DNA of 64,000 nucleotides, taken from contig JAUHYZ010000009.1 of assembly GCA_030426245.1 (NCBI GenBank), positions 1 to 64,000 on the forward strand. The letters run 5' to 3'. Each line of letters opens with the position of its first letter. Position 1 is the stretch's first letter. The notes under the pieces were generated by a model that searched no databases, had not been told where the DNA came from, and worked only from the letters and a program-made list of their open reading frames with translations. Origin of the DNA: Alphaproteobacteria bacterium. Lineage in GTDB: Bacteria > Pseudomonadota > Alphaproteobacteria > Sphingomonadales > Sphingomonadaceae. Shown here one piece after another: positions 54,892-62,725 of the stretch. Made by a program: the position numbers and the translations under genes.

Positions 54892-56061
54892 TCAGCGGCC
54901 CTGTGCCCGCGTGGCGGCCTGCTTCTGGCGGATCAGCCGCAGATAGGTATCGGCCACAGCCTGGTTGATCCGGTCCCAGGCGAAATTCTGGCTGCGCAGC
55001 TCGCCCGCCCGGCCATGCTCCACGCGCAGTTCGGGGCGCTCGACATAGGCGCGCAGGGCTTCTGCAAATTGATGGATCGCGCCGGGGCGGATCAGCCTGC
55101 CAGAGCGGCCATCGTCCACCAGGCTTTCGCTGCCCGTTGCCGCGGCGGCCACGACTGGCAAGCCACAGGCCATTGCCTCCAGCGTGACATTGCCGAATGT
55201 TTCGGTGATCGAAGGGTTGAACAGCACATCCATGCTGGCGACCGCGCGGCCCAGATCCGCCCCTGCCTGGAAACCGGCGAATACTGCATGGGGAATGCGC
55301 GCTTCGAACCAGGCGCGCGCCGGGCCTTCGCCGATCACCAATACCTTGTGCTTCACGCCGCTGCGCTGCAACTCGTCCATCGTGTCGGAAAATACATCCA
55401 GCCCCTTTTCCATCACCAGCCGGCCGAGAAAGCCGATCGCGATATCGTCGTCCGCAATGCCCAGTGAGCGGCGCCATTCGAGGTCGCGCCTGGCGGAATT
55501 GAAGATTTCCCTGTCCACCCCGCGCGACCAGATCGAAACGTCGTAATTCATCCGCTGGTCGCGCAGCACCTGCGCCATACTCTCCGACGGCGCGACCAAC
55601 GCGTCGCAGCGGCGATAGAAACGCCGCAGCGATGCCTCCAGGATCGGCTCCAGGAAGGACATGTTGTAATAGCGCGGATAGGTTTCGAAGCGCGTGTGAA
55701 CCGATGCCAGAACCGGCAATTTGCGCGACCGTGCCCAGCTGACTGCACGGTGGGCCACGGGATCGGGCGAGGAGACATGGACGACGTTGGGTGCGAACTT
55801 GTCGAGGTCGCTGCGCACCCGGCGTGAAAGGGCCAGCGGCACGCGGTATTCGCTGCGCCCGGGAATGGCGAGGGACGGTACGCCAAACAGATCCCCCGTG
55901 GCCGGGAATGCGGGTTCTTCCACTTCCGGCGCATAGACCCGCACGGCCGCTCCCTGGCCCAGAAGATAGCCTACCAGACGGTTGAGCGCCTGGTTCGCCC
56001 CGTCGCGGACGTAATTGTAATTGCCGCTGAAAAGCGCAATGCGAAGGTCGGACGTGTCCAT
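54892..56061 (-). CDS. Glycosyltransferase family 4 protein
   Basis: The 389-residue GT-B glycosyltransferase has an N-terminal acceptor domain with 'LFSGNYNYVRDGANQALNRL' and the donor-binding E(x)7E element in 'NPSITETFGNVTLEAMACG'. 'GFLGRLVMEKGLDVF' matches GT4 phosphate contacts. It resembles GDP-mannose or UDP-sugar dependent glycolipid transferases (MgtA-like). The start at 56061 fits; the upstream open frame to 56214 is a shadow over the EAL gene's 3' end. Confidence 0.9.
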   Translation of the reverse strand: MDTSDLRIALFSGNYNYVRDGANQALNRLVGYLLGQGAAVRVYAPEVEEPAFPATGDLFGVPSLAIPGRSEYRVPLALSRRVRSDLDKFAPNVVHVSSPDPVAHRAVSWARSRKLPVLASVHTRFETYPRYYNMSFLEPILEASLRRFYRRCDALVAPSESMAQVLRDQRMNYDVSIWSRGVDREIFNSARRDLEWRRSLGIADDDIAIGFLGRLVMEKGLDVFSDTMDELQRSGVKHKVLVIGEGPARAWFEARIPHAVFAGFQAGADLGRAVASMDVLFNPSITETFGNVTLEAMACGLPVVAAAATGSESLVDDGRSGRLIRPGAIHQFAEALRAYVERPELRVEHGRAGELRSQNFAWDRINQAVADTYLRLIRQKQAATRAQGR

Positions 56062-56122
56062 CGCGATGGCCGATAGACCAATGGCCAACGCGGCGCCAGC
56101 GCGACAGCCGGAGTCGCGGGAA

Positions 56123-59100
56123 CTAGTGGGGGCGCAACTCGAACAGCGGGCGGCCGAGCAGGGCGGGCACCTGGTCGGCATGTACCGCCTTGCCGAACAG
56201 ATAACCCTGTCCAATCTGGCATCCGCGTTCTCTCAGATAGTCCGCCTGGGCCCAGGTCTCGATGCCTTCAGCAACGATTCCGATCTGCAGGTCGCTGGCC
56301 AGGTTGATCAGGCTGCAAACGATCGCGGTGTCGCCGGCATCCTCCCCCAGCCCCAGGGTGAAGGACTTGTCGATCTTGATGACGTCGACAGGGAATTTTT
56401 TCAGGTGGGAAAGCGAAGCATAGCCGGTGCCGAAATCGTCGAGGGCGATCTGGATGCCGCGTTCCTTGAGACGGCGCAGGTCGGCGCCGACATGTTCCGC
56501 GCCGCGCCCGAGAAAGACCGTCTCGGTCACTTCGACCTGCAGCGATCCGGGCAAAACTCCGGCGGCGTCAATCATGTCCAGCAAGCGGAACGCGAAGTCG
56601 TTGCGGCTGAATTCGGCGGCAGAGGCATTAATCGCCACATGTCCGAAGCGGACTTCCCGGTCCAGCCAGCGACGCATGTCGGCGAGCACGCGATCCTGCA
56701 TGCGTTCGCTGATCTGGTGCGCAAGTTCATGGTCTTCGAAGGCGGCCTCGATCTCGGCGGGCAAACGAATGTCTCCGCCGGCATCGCGCCAGCGCAACAG
56801 CGCCTCGAACCCCACGACATGGCCGGAATGCAGGTCTATCTTCGGCTGGTAGAACGGCATGACGTTATGGGCCGCAATCGCCGAACGCGCCCTGGCGATC
56901 ATGGCTGTGCGCCGGTCCAGTTCCGAACGGAAGGACCGCTCGAACAGAAGCACTTCCTTCTTGCGGCTGCCGGTCTTGGCTGCGTAGAGCGCCGTATCAG
57001 CGCTCTTCAGCAGCAGGTCGGGGGTGGTGCCGTGAACGGGCGACATCGCCGCCCCGATGCTCACCCGGCAATCCAGGATGTAACCCTGATAGGCGATCGG
57101 CTGCTTCATTGTGGCGCTGACCGCTTCGCCGATTTCCATCAGGTCCCTGCCTGTTTCCAGGTGGCGCAGAACGATCGCGAATTCGTCTCCGCCCAGACGT
57201 GCGGCGAAATCGCCTTCGTCGAGCAGGTCCCTGATGCGGCTCGCCAGCGTCTTGAGCAGCGCATCTCCCGCATCGTGGCCAAAGGCGTCGTTGACCTGCT
57301 TGAAGCTGTCGACGTCGAGCGCAAGCAGGCCGATATGCTCTTCATGTGTTTCCGCTTCGGGTAGCAGTTCGGCCATGCGCTGATCGAAAAAGTTCCTGTT
57401 GGGGAGTTTCGTCAGCGCATCGTGTTCGGCCGTCCAGCGCAATTTTTCGGACTGTTCGCGCAGATCTGTCACGTCGCGCGAGATCGAGAGTAATTGCGTG
57501 ATCGATCCGCCCTCGTCGCTTAGCGGCGTCATGATGACGTCCCACCATTTCGGCCTGCCTTTATTGGTCAGGCCACCGGCATTGAAACGGCACATTTGCC
57601 CTGCGCGGGCGGTCGCCAAGGCTTCCTTCACTTTCTTGCGCGCTTCTACGGGCCAAAGGCATTCGTATTTCTTGCCCAAGACCGTGCCGGCGTCATCGAT
57701 TTCCATCGCCTCGAGGCCACGCTCGCTCATGAAGCTCAGCCTTCCATCCGCATTCATGATCTTGATGCAGTCGGGACTTGAATCCACGATCGCGCGGTTG
57801 AGGCTTTCGGTTTCGCGGAGCTTGAGTGCCGATGTCTTCGCATCGGTGATGTCGATATGCGCACCGACCAGCCTGAGCAGATTGCCGTTCTCGTCCGTTT
57901 CAGGCCTAATGCGGGTAAGGATCCACCTCGTTTCGCCAGTATCCGCACGGATGATCCGGTATTCGACTTCGTGAAATTCCTTCCTTGCGCGAACCGCCTC
58001 GTCGATTTGGGACAGGACGTGATCCCGGTCGTCGGGATGCAATTGCTTCCAACGCGTATCTTCATCGATCCATTCCGTGTCTTCGGGAAGGCCCAGATTG
58101 CGGAAGAACTGCCGCGAGCCTGTCGTATTTCCTTTCGGCTCGGTCACGAAGGTGCCGATGCGGGCGGCTTCCTGGATCAGGCGTAGGCGGCTTTCGTTTT
58201 CCTTCAGTTCGATTTCCGCCTGCTTGCGTTCGCTGTCGTCGTAGACGAGGCCGATGGAACCTACTGGCTTGTCTTCCTCGTCGAACATAGTTCTGCCGCG
58301 GATGCGCAACCAGCGCTCCTCACCGTCAGCACGCAGGATCTTGAATTCGGCGCTGTTCGGCCGTTTCGACCGAGCAAATTGTTCTAGCTGAACCGCCAAC
58401 GTTTCCACGCACTCCGGGTGGATGAATTTCGCCCATTCTTCGGTCGCCAGCGTGCCGCAATGGTCGCGCGGTAGTCCGTACATCTCGAGCGCATTTGCCG
58501 ACAGACGCAGCAGGTTCCTGTTGGTCGCATCGGTTTCCCAGGTGCCCACACCTGCGCCGTCAAGCGCGAGGGCAAGCATCTCTCTGGACCGCTTGTTCTC
58601 GTCTTCCGCGGCCTTGCGGTCGGTTATGTCGTGCGCGAAGACGAGGCTCGAGCTCCAGCCGCCATCGGGGTCTGGAATGAAGGAAACGTGGATCTCGCAC
58701 CAGACTTCGCTGCCATCCGGACGGACATAGCGCGTCTCGACGCTGAAGGGCTCGCCGGTGCTGCGTTTTTCCATCATCAACGTCCGGTACTGCGCCAGAT
58801 CGTCCAGATGGGTGAATGCTTCAAGCGGGAGCCGGTCCATCTCCTCGGCCGTCCTCCCGACCAGTTCGAGATAACGTTCGTTGACCATCAGCAGGTTGAA
58901 GTCCCGGTCGCGATGCAGGAGGCCTACCGCCGTTTGATCGAATACTGTCTTTAGACGATTTTCGCTCTGCCGCAGGGCATCCTCGATACCTTGCTGTTCG
59001 GTGTTATCTCGTAATGTGCCCACAACGACGAACTCGCCATCGGCCTGTTCCACGCGCCGGGCGGTTATCTGCAGCCAGCGAGATTCCCCATCCCCTCCTG

Positions 59101-59455
59101 AAATTCGTAAGGAAGCGTTGAATTCCGTTCCGGCGCGAACGCAAAGCTGGAGCCGGATCGCCAGGCGCTCCCTCTCCCCGGGATGCACGGCGGCGAGCAG
59201 GCCGGCGCCGGTATGCAGATCGCTCCTTCCCAGGAGCCGGGCGGAGATGTCGTCGCAAATCAACTCGTCCGACGTGGCGGACAGGTTCCAGACGCCGATT
59301 CCGGCATGAGCGATCGCCAAGTCGCGCAATACGCCATCGCCGGCATCCGATTGCCTTCGGATATTGTCAGGCTGCTGCCCTTTTCCGGCCAGCTTAAGAG
59401 TAATCGGCATCTCCACCTCTTGCGCCCACGCGCTTGCACGGGGCGTAATCTCCAT
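56123..59455 (-). CDS. Multi-PAS GGDEF–EAL cyclic-di-GMP protein
   Basis: The 1110-residue protein carries about five PAS/PAC repeats (up to roughly residue 670), then a GGDEF and an EAL domain. The cyclase motif 'RLGGDEFAIVL' is intact, but the product-inhibition site that should read RxxD upstream is DEGD. The phosphodiesterase domain keeps 'FEALLRW', Asn in 'AINAS', 'VTETVFL', 'DDFGTGYASL' and 'AEGIET', so c-di-GMP breakdown is likely. No transmembrane segment is evident, suggesting a cytoplasmic sensor. I chose 59455, with GAGG 5 bases upstream of the ATG; 59410 is also plausible. The frame extending to 59689 is antisense to a barrel-gene relic and is rejected. Confidence 0.9.
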   Translation of the reverse strand: MEITPRASAWAQEVEMPITLKLAGKGQQPDNIRRQSDAGDGVLRDLAIAHAGIGVWNLSATSDELICDDISARLLGRSDLHTGAGLLAAVHPGERERLAIRLQLCVRAGTEFNASLRISGGDGESRWLQITARRVEQADGEFVVVGTLRDNTEQQGIEDALRQSENRLKTVFDQTAVGLLHRDRDFNLLMVNERYLELVGRTAEEMDRLPLEAFTHLDDLAQYRTLMMEKRSTGEPFSVETRYVRPDGSEVWCEIHVSFIPDPDGGWSSSLVFAHDITDRKAAEDENKRSREMLALALDGAGVGTWETDATNRNLLRLSANALEMYGLPRDHCGTLATEEWAKFIHPECVETLAVQLEQFARSKRPNSAEFKILRADGEERWLRIRGRTMFDEEDKPVGSIGLVYDDSERKQAEIELKENESRLRLIQEAARIGTFVTEPKGNTTGSRQFFRNLGLPEDTEWIDEDTRWKQLHPDDRDHVLSQIDEAVRARKEFHEVEYRIIRADTGETRWILTRIRPETDENGNLLRLVGAHIDITDAKTSALKLRETESLNRAIVDSSPDCIKIMNADGRLSFMSERGLEAMEIDDAGTVLGKKYECLWPVEARKKVKEALATARAGQMCRFNAGGLTNKGRPKWWDVIMTPLSDEGGSITQLLSISRDVTDLREQSEKLRWTAEHDALTKLPNRNFFDQRMAELLPEAETHEEHIGLLALDVDSFKQVNDAFGHDAGDALLKTLASRIRDLLDEGDFAARLGGDEFAIVLRHLETGRDLMEIGEAVSATMKQPIAYQGYILDCRVSIGAAMSPVHGTTPDLLLKSADTALYAAKTGSRKKEVLLFERSFRSELDRRTAMIARARSAIAAHNVMPFYQPKIDLHSGHVVGFEALLRWRDAGGDIRLPAEIEAAFEDHELAHQISERMQDRVLADMRRWLDREVRFGHVAINASAAEFSRNDFAFRLLDMIDAAGVLPGSLQVEVTETVFLGRGAEHVGADLRRLKERGIQIALDDFGTGYASLSHLKKFPVDVIKIDKSFTLGLGEDAGDTAIVCSLINLASDLQIGIVAEGIETWAQADYLRERGCQIGQGYLFGKAVHADQVPALLGRPLFELRPH

Positions 59456-59509
59456 CACTACCTCGGGGAGGCTAAGAAATGGTTGATAGCGGACTAAGGT
59501 TCTCGATCG

Positions 59510-59662
59510 CCCGCCACTGCGGATTGGGGCGCCATTCCTTCCGGGACATCGCTCGCCCGGCAATCGCAATTGGAAAACGCCATTGCCGTTTCCGGTCATC
59601 TCGGCGTCAAGTTCGGTGGCGGCTTCAGGACCGGGCTTGCGCGTGCCTGTGCCAAACGCGAC
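59510..59662 (+). pseudogene. Relic of an outer-membrane barrel gene (51 codons)
   Basis: This stretch aligns without gaps to 60577–60729, inside the intact barrel gene downstream. Translated in the same frame, 40 of 51 residues match by hand count, including 'ADWGAIPSGTSLA' and 'IAVSGHLGVKF'. There is no start codon, signal peptide or remaining barrel, and similarity stops abruptly on both sides. It is therefore a decayed partial duplicate of the 60433 gene, lying between the GGDEF–EAL and LOV-HTH genes. Confidence 0.85.
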
Positions 59663-59722
59663 GGTCGTGAACTGCCTCGGCTGAGACATTGCGGGGTGGC
59701 CAAATTACGCTAATCTGTGGGA

Positions 59723-60313
59723 ATGACGCCCCGGGAACTCATCGGTTCGAGCCTGATCGCGGCGGTGGTGACCGACCCGCGCCAGCCGGACAATCCGATT
59801 GTCGAATGCAACGATGCGTTCCAGGCGCTGACCGGTTACAGCCGGGACGAGATAATCGGCCATAATTGCCGCTTCCTGGTCGGCCCGGGTACGGAACCCG
59901 AACTCACGCAGACATTGCGCGACGGCATTCGCCAGAGGCAGCCCGTGATGGTGGAGATCCGCAATTACAAGAAGGACGGAACACCGTTCCGCAACGCCGT
60001 GATGGTCGCGCCGATCTTCGATGAGCAGGGCGATCTTCAGTACTTCCTGGGCTCCCAGGTCGAACTCGTTCAGGAGCAGGGCCGGACCAGACTGAACCGC
60101 GGCGAGACGGCGCGAAGCCGGATCGAGAGCCTCAGCCCCAGGCAGAAGGAAGTGCTGATCGAAGTTGCCAAAGGCAAGCTCAACAAGCAGATCGCTTACG
60201 ATCTCGGGCTGACGGAGCGAACCATCAAGATGCACCGGGCTGCCTTGCTCGATGCGCTGCACGTAAGGACAAGTGCAGATGCGATCCGCGTTGCGATCGA
60301 GGCGGGCTATTGA
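59723..60313 (+). CDS. LOV–HTH blue-light-responsive transcriptional regulator (EL222-like)
   Basis: In this 196-residue protein, residues 5–120 are a LOV-type PAS domain: 'GHNCRFLVG' carries the flavin-adduct Cys C49, with N81 and N91 in the 'NYKKDGTPFRN' block and Q112 in 'FLGSQVEL', all flavin contacts. Residues 135–196 are a LuxR/GerE HTH ('LSPRQKEVLIEVAKGKLNKQIAYDLGL' begins; recognition part 'TERTIKMHRAALLDAL'). EL222 of Erythrobacter litoralis has the same architecture and binds DNA as a dimer in blue light. The start is uncertain: ATG 59723 or GTG 59717; no clear ribosome site. The barrel gene lies 119 bp downstream. Confidence 0.93.
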   Translation: MTPRELIGSSLIAAVVTDPRQPDNPIVECNDAFQALTGYSRDEIIGHNCRFLVGPGTEPELTQTLRDGIRQRQPVMVEIRNYKKDGTPFRNAVMVAPIFDEQGDLQYFLGSQVELVQEQGRTRLNRGETARSRIESLSPRQKEVLIEVAKGKLNKQIAYDLGLTERTIKMHRAALLDALHVRTSADAIRVAIEAGY

Positions 60314-60432
60314 TGCGGAACCGCGGCGCAGCCGGACCGCCGGCGCACATGTACTAAGGTCCATATTGAGAAGAGAGCGCCAAGCGTCGATTTTTCTCCC
60401 TAGTCGCCAATAGGCACAAAGGAGAGAATCCG

Positions 60433-61203
60433 ATGAAAGGCCAGTTAGCTGTTGCAGCTGCAGCATTGCTTTCCATTCCCGCCACAGCCCATGCCAACGA
60501 TGTCTATGTCGGCGTCAGCGGCGGCATCGCCATGCCAGAGGATTCCGCCAATGCCGGGCAGTTCGATGCCGATGTCCCCGCCACGGCGGATTGGGGCGCC
60601 ATTCCTTCCGGCACATCCCTCGCCTGGGACACACAACTGGAAAGCGGCATTGCCGTTTCCGGCCATCTCGGTGTGAAGTTCGACGGCGGCTTCCGGACGG
60701 AGCTGGAGCTCGCTTACGCCAAGGGCGACGTCGAATCGCACAGCAATCTGGCGGCTGGCGGCGCGGTAATCGACAGTGTGGACGTTGCTGTGCTGACGCG
60801 CGGTGCGCCGGACGCCGGCAACCCGACGGTCGGCCAGGTGATCGCCGACGGGCAGGGAAGCGTGAGCACGTTCGGCGGTTTCCTGAACGCCTATTACGAT
60901 TTCAATGCGGGTGGATCGTTCCAGCCTTATCTGGGCGCGGGTATTGGCTACCAGTGGGTGGACGTAGACTTCCAGCCCTCCGGCGTGCCGGTGGCGGACG
61001 ATTCAGATTCCGGTTTCGCATGGCAGGCGATGGCGGGTGCCAGCTTCGCCGTTTCCGAGAGCTTCGATCTCTTCGCCCAATATACATATCGCGACAGTTT
61101 CGACCGGGCAGAAATCCCCCTCGACCTCTTGCCCGCCACACTCGGTGTCGAATCAACCCAATCGATCGTCACCGTGGGCGCCCGGTTCAAGTTGGGCAGT
61201 TAG
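60433..61203 (+). CDS. Outer-membrane beta-barrel protein (OmpA/OmpW-like porin family)
   Basis: The 256-residue protein has a Sec signal peptide (cleavage near 'ATAHAND', about 21), alternating polar/hydrophobic strands such as 'GIAVSGHLGVKFDGGFRTELELAY', cited in part, and a C-terminal strand '...VTVGARFKLGS'. It has 'YLGAGIGYQWVDVDF', typical of small 8-strand barrels. AAAGGAGAG is a strong ribosome site. It follows the LOV-HTH gene on the same strand and ends at a strong terminator. A partial copy of residues about 49–99 lies at 59510. Ligand unknown. Confidence 0.88.
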   Translation: MKGQLAVAAAALLSIPATAHANDVYVGVSGGIAMPEDSANAGQFDADVPATADWGAIPSGTSLAWDTQLESGIAVSGHLGVKFDGGFRTELELAYAKGDVESHSNLAAGGAVIDSVDVAVLTRGAPDAGNPTVGQVIADGQGSVSTFGGFLNAYYDFNAGGSFQPYLGAGIGYQWVDVDFQPSGVPVADDSDSGFAWQAMAGASFAVSESFDLFAQYTYRDSFDRAEIPLDLLPATLGVESTQSIVTVGARFKLGS

Positions 61204-61224
61204 CTCCCTGGCCCAGCTCCCCGT

Positions 61225-61259
61225 CGGAGGACGGCCGCCCCCCTCTCGGCCGTCCTCCG
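61225..61259 (+). terminator. Rho-independent terminator after the barrel gene
   Basis: A perfect 13-bp stem (61225–61237 with 61247–61259) with a 9-nt C/T loop is followed by CTTTGTTC. It lies 22 bp past the barrel stop and before the convergent DUF2254 gene. Confidence 0.85.
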
Positions 61260-61315
61260 CTTTGTTCGCTGAATTCTCATCTCCTGCTTTTGCCGGACTT
61301 CTGGCCTGTAGACCG

Positions 61316-62644
61316 CTATTGGCGCAGCGACTTGCGAAATTCGGCATAGCCGCCGCGCAGGTCTTCCAGGTCGGGGCCGCTCAGCGCCCTTTCCGCCTGT
61401 TCCATCAACAGATCGCCTTCCCGGGCGAGCAATGCCCGGCGATCCTTGTCTTCGATTTGCGCGGCTGTGCGGGCAAGCGTGTTGAAGGCGACCAGCGCGG
61501 CGATCCGGGACGTGGCGACCGCACTGCGCATCGCGCCGAAGCCGCGCGTGACGAAATGATCGAAGCCGTCGTTTCGCAGCATCACACGGGCCAGCTTTCC
61601 TTGCTCAGCGGTGGCCGGGCAAAGCTGCCTCTGCCCGATTTCCGCCGTTGCCGCGCCCAGCCAGTGCACGGCAGTGATTGCCGTGAACGGGTCGTTTATC
61701 CCGGGCGAGAGTGCCCTGAGCGCGATCTCCACCAATTCGTCGATAGAGAATTCGATATCCTGTTGCGGTGTGCGTGAACGGCCGAGAGCGAAGCAGGCTT
61801 CGATATTGCCGGCAACGTCTTCATCCAGCCGATCGGTATTCACGCTGACCAGCTTCGTGCCGGGGAACACGAAATCGCCTGTGCGCACCAGCAGTGCGAT
61901 CCTGAGCTCGTGCTTCTCTGCCAGATCGGACATTTCGGACAGTTCGATCACGCGGACATAGCCTGTGCCGCTGCTCATCACATGGCGGCCCACGGGCTGT
62001 TGCTGCTCGCTGTCCTCCACGTCCTGCCGCTCCGGAAAATGTCGCGAGACGGTTTTGAGCAGGCGCTGCCCGATATCCGCCAGCACGGCATTGATACGGA
62101 TGCTGGAGGGGATGTGGTGCAGGAAATAGACCAGCACGCCCACAGAAAGCATCATCAGCACGAATGCCACCAGCAGCGCCAATTGCGGCACGAAGCCGGA
62201 CACGGCGCCGGCTGCGCCTGCGCTTTCCGCCGCAGCCAGGGCCGTTTCATCGACGGCCCGCACCGCCCGCAAGACGGTGATGGCGTAAACGAATGTACCG
62301 ATGAAGGCCGCCAGGCTGAGCTGGTTGCCCTTGTCTTCCATGAAATTGGTCAGCAGGCGCGGCCCGTATGTACCGCTGGCGTAAGCCACGGCCGCGATCG
62401 TGATCGAAAATACGGTCGATGCCACACCGATCATGGATCCGGAGATCACGGTCAGCATGTTGCTGGCGCCTTCGGGGCTGGCGGGATGATAGCCACGCAC
62501 GTACTGCAGCCAGCCGGTCGCGCCGATCCGGTCGAGATAGACCAGCCCCATGCCCAGCAGAAAACCGATGAGCGCGAACAGAGCAGGGTAGAACCAGTAG
62601 CTGGCTTTGATGGAAAGCCAGATCGAATGGAGCCGCGCGATCAT
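61316..62644 (-). CDS. DUF2254 family membrane protein
   Basis: The 442-residue protein has an N-terminal membrane region with four helices (about 15–40, 60–85, 108–125, 150–175) and a C-terminal soluble domain containing 'FSIDELVEIALRALSPGINDPFTA', abbreviated here to 'ALRALSPGINDPFTA', the hallmark of DUF2254. Function is not established. It stands alone between the barrel gene and the copper ATPase gene, 82 bp from the latter's stop. Confidence 0.9.
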   Translation of the reverse strand: MIARLHSIWLSIKASYWFYPALFALIGFLLGMGLVYLDRIGATGWLQYVRGYHPASPEGASNMLTVISGSMIGVASTVFSITIAAVAYASGTYGPRLLTNFMEDKGNQLSLAAFIGTFVYAITVLRAVRAVDETALAAAESAGAAGAVSGFVPQLALLVAFVLMMLSVGVLVYFLHHIPSSIRINAVLADIGQRLLKTVSRHFPERQDVEDSEQQQPVGRHVMSSGTGYVRVIELSEMSDLAEKHELRIALLVRTGDFVFPGTKLVSVNTDRLDEDVAGNIEACFALGRSRTPQQDIEFSIDELVEIALRALSPGINDPFTAITAVHWLGAATAEIGQRQLCPATAEQGKLARVMLRNDGFDHFVTRGFGAMRSAVATSRIAALVAFNTLARTAAQIEDKDRRALLAREGDLLMEQAERALSGPDLEDLRGGYAEFRKSLRQ

Positions 62645-62725
62645 TGCATTTGCCGGGCTACACCAGCCGCGATGGCGGGGACACTTGTTTTTGCGCGCTG
62701 CGCCGCGAATATTCGCCGCCAGGCG

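Noticed and set aside
59456-59689. N-terminal extension of the GGDEF–EAL frame up to 59689
   Set aside because: The extra residues are the antisense reading of the barrel-gene relic; the same antisense peptide can be read from the intact barrel gene. ATGs at 59455 and 59410 have ribosome sites.
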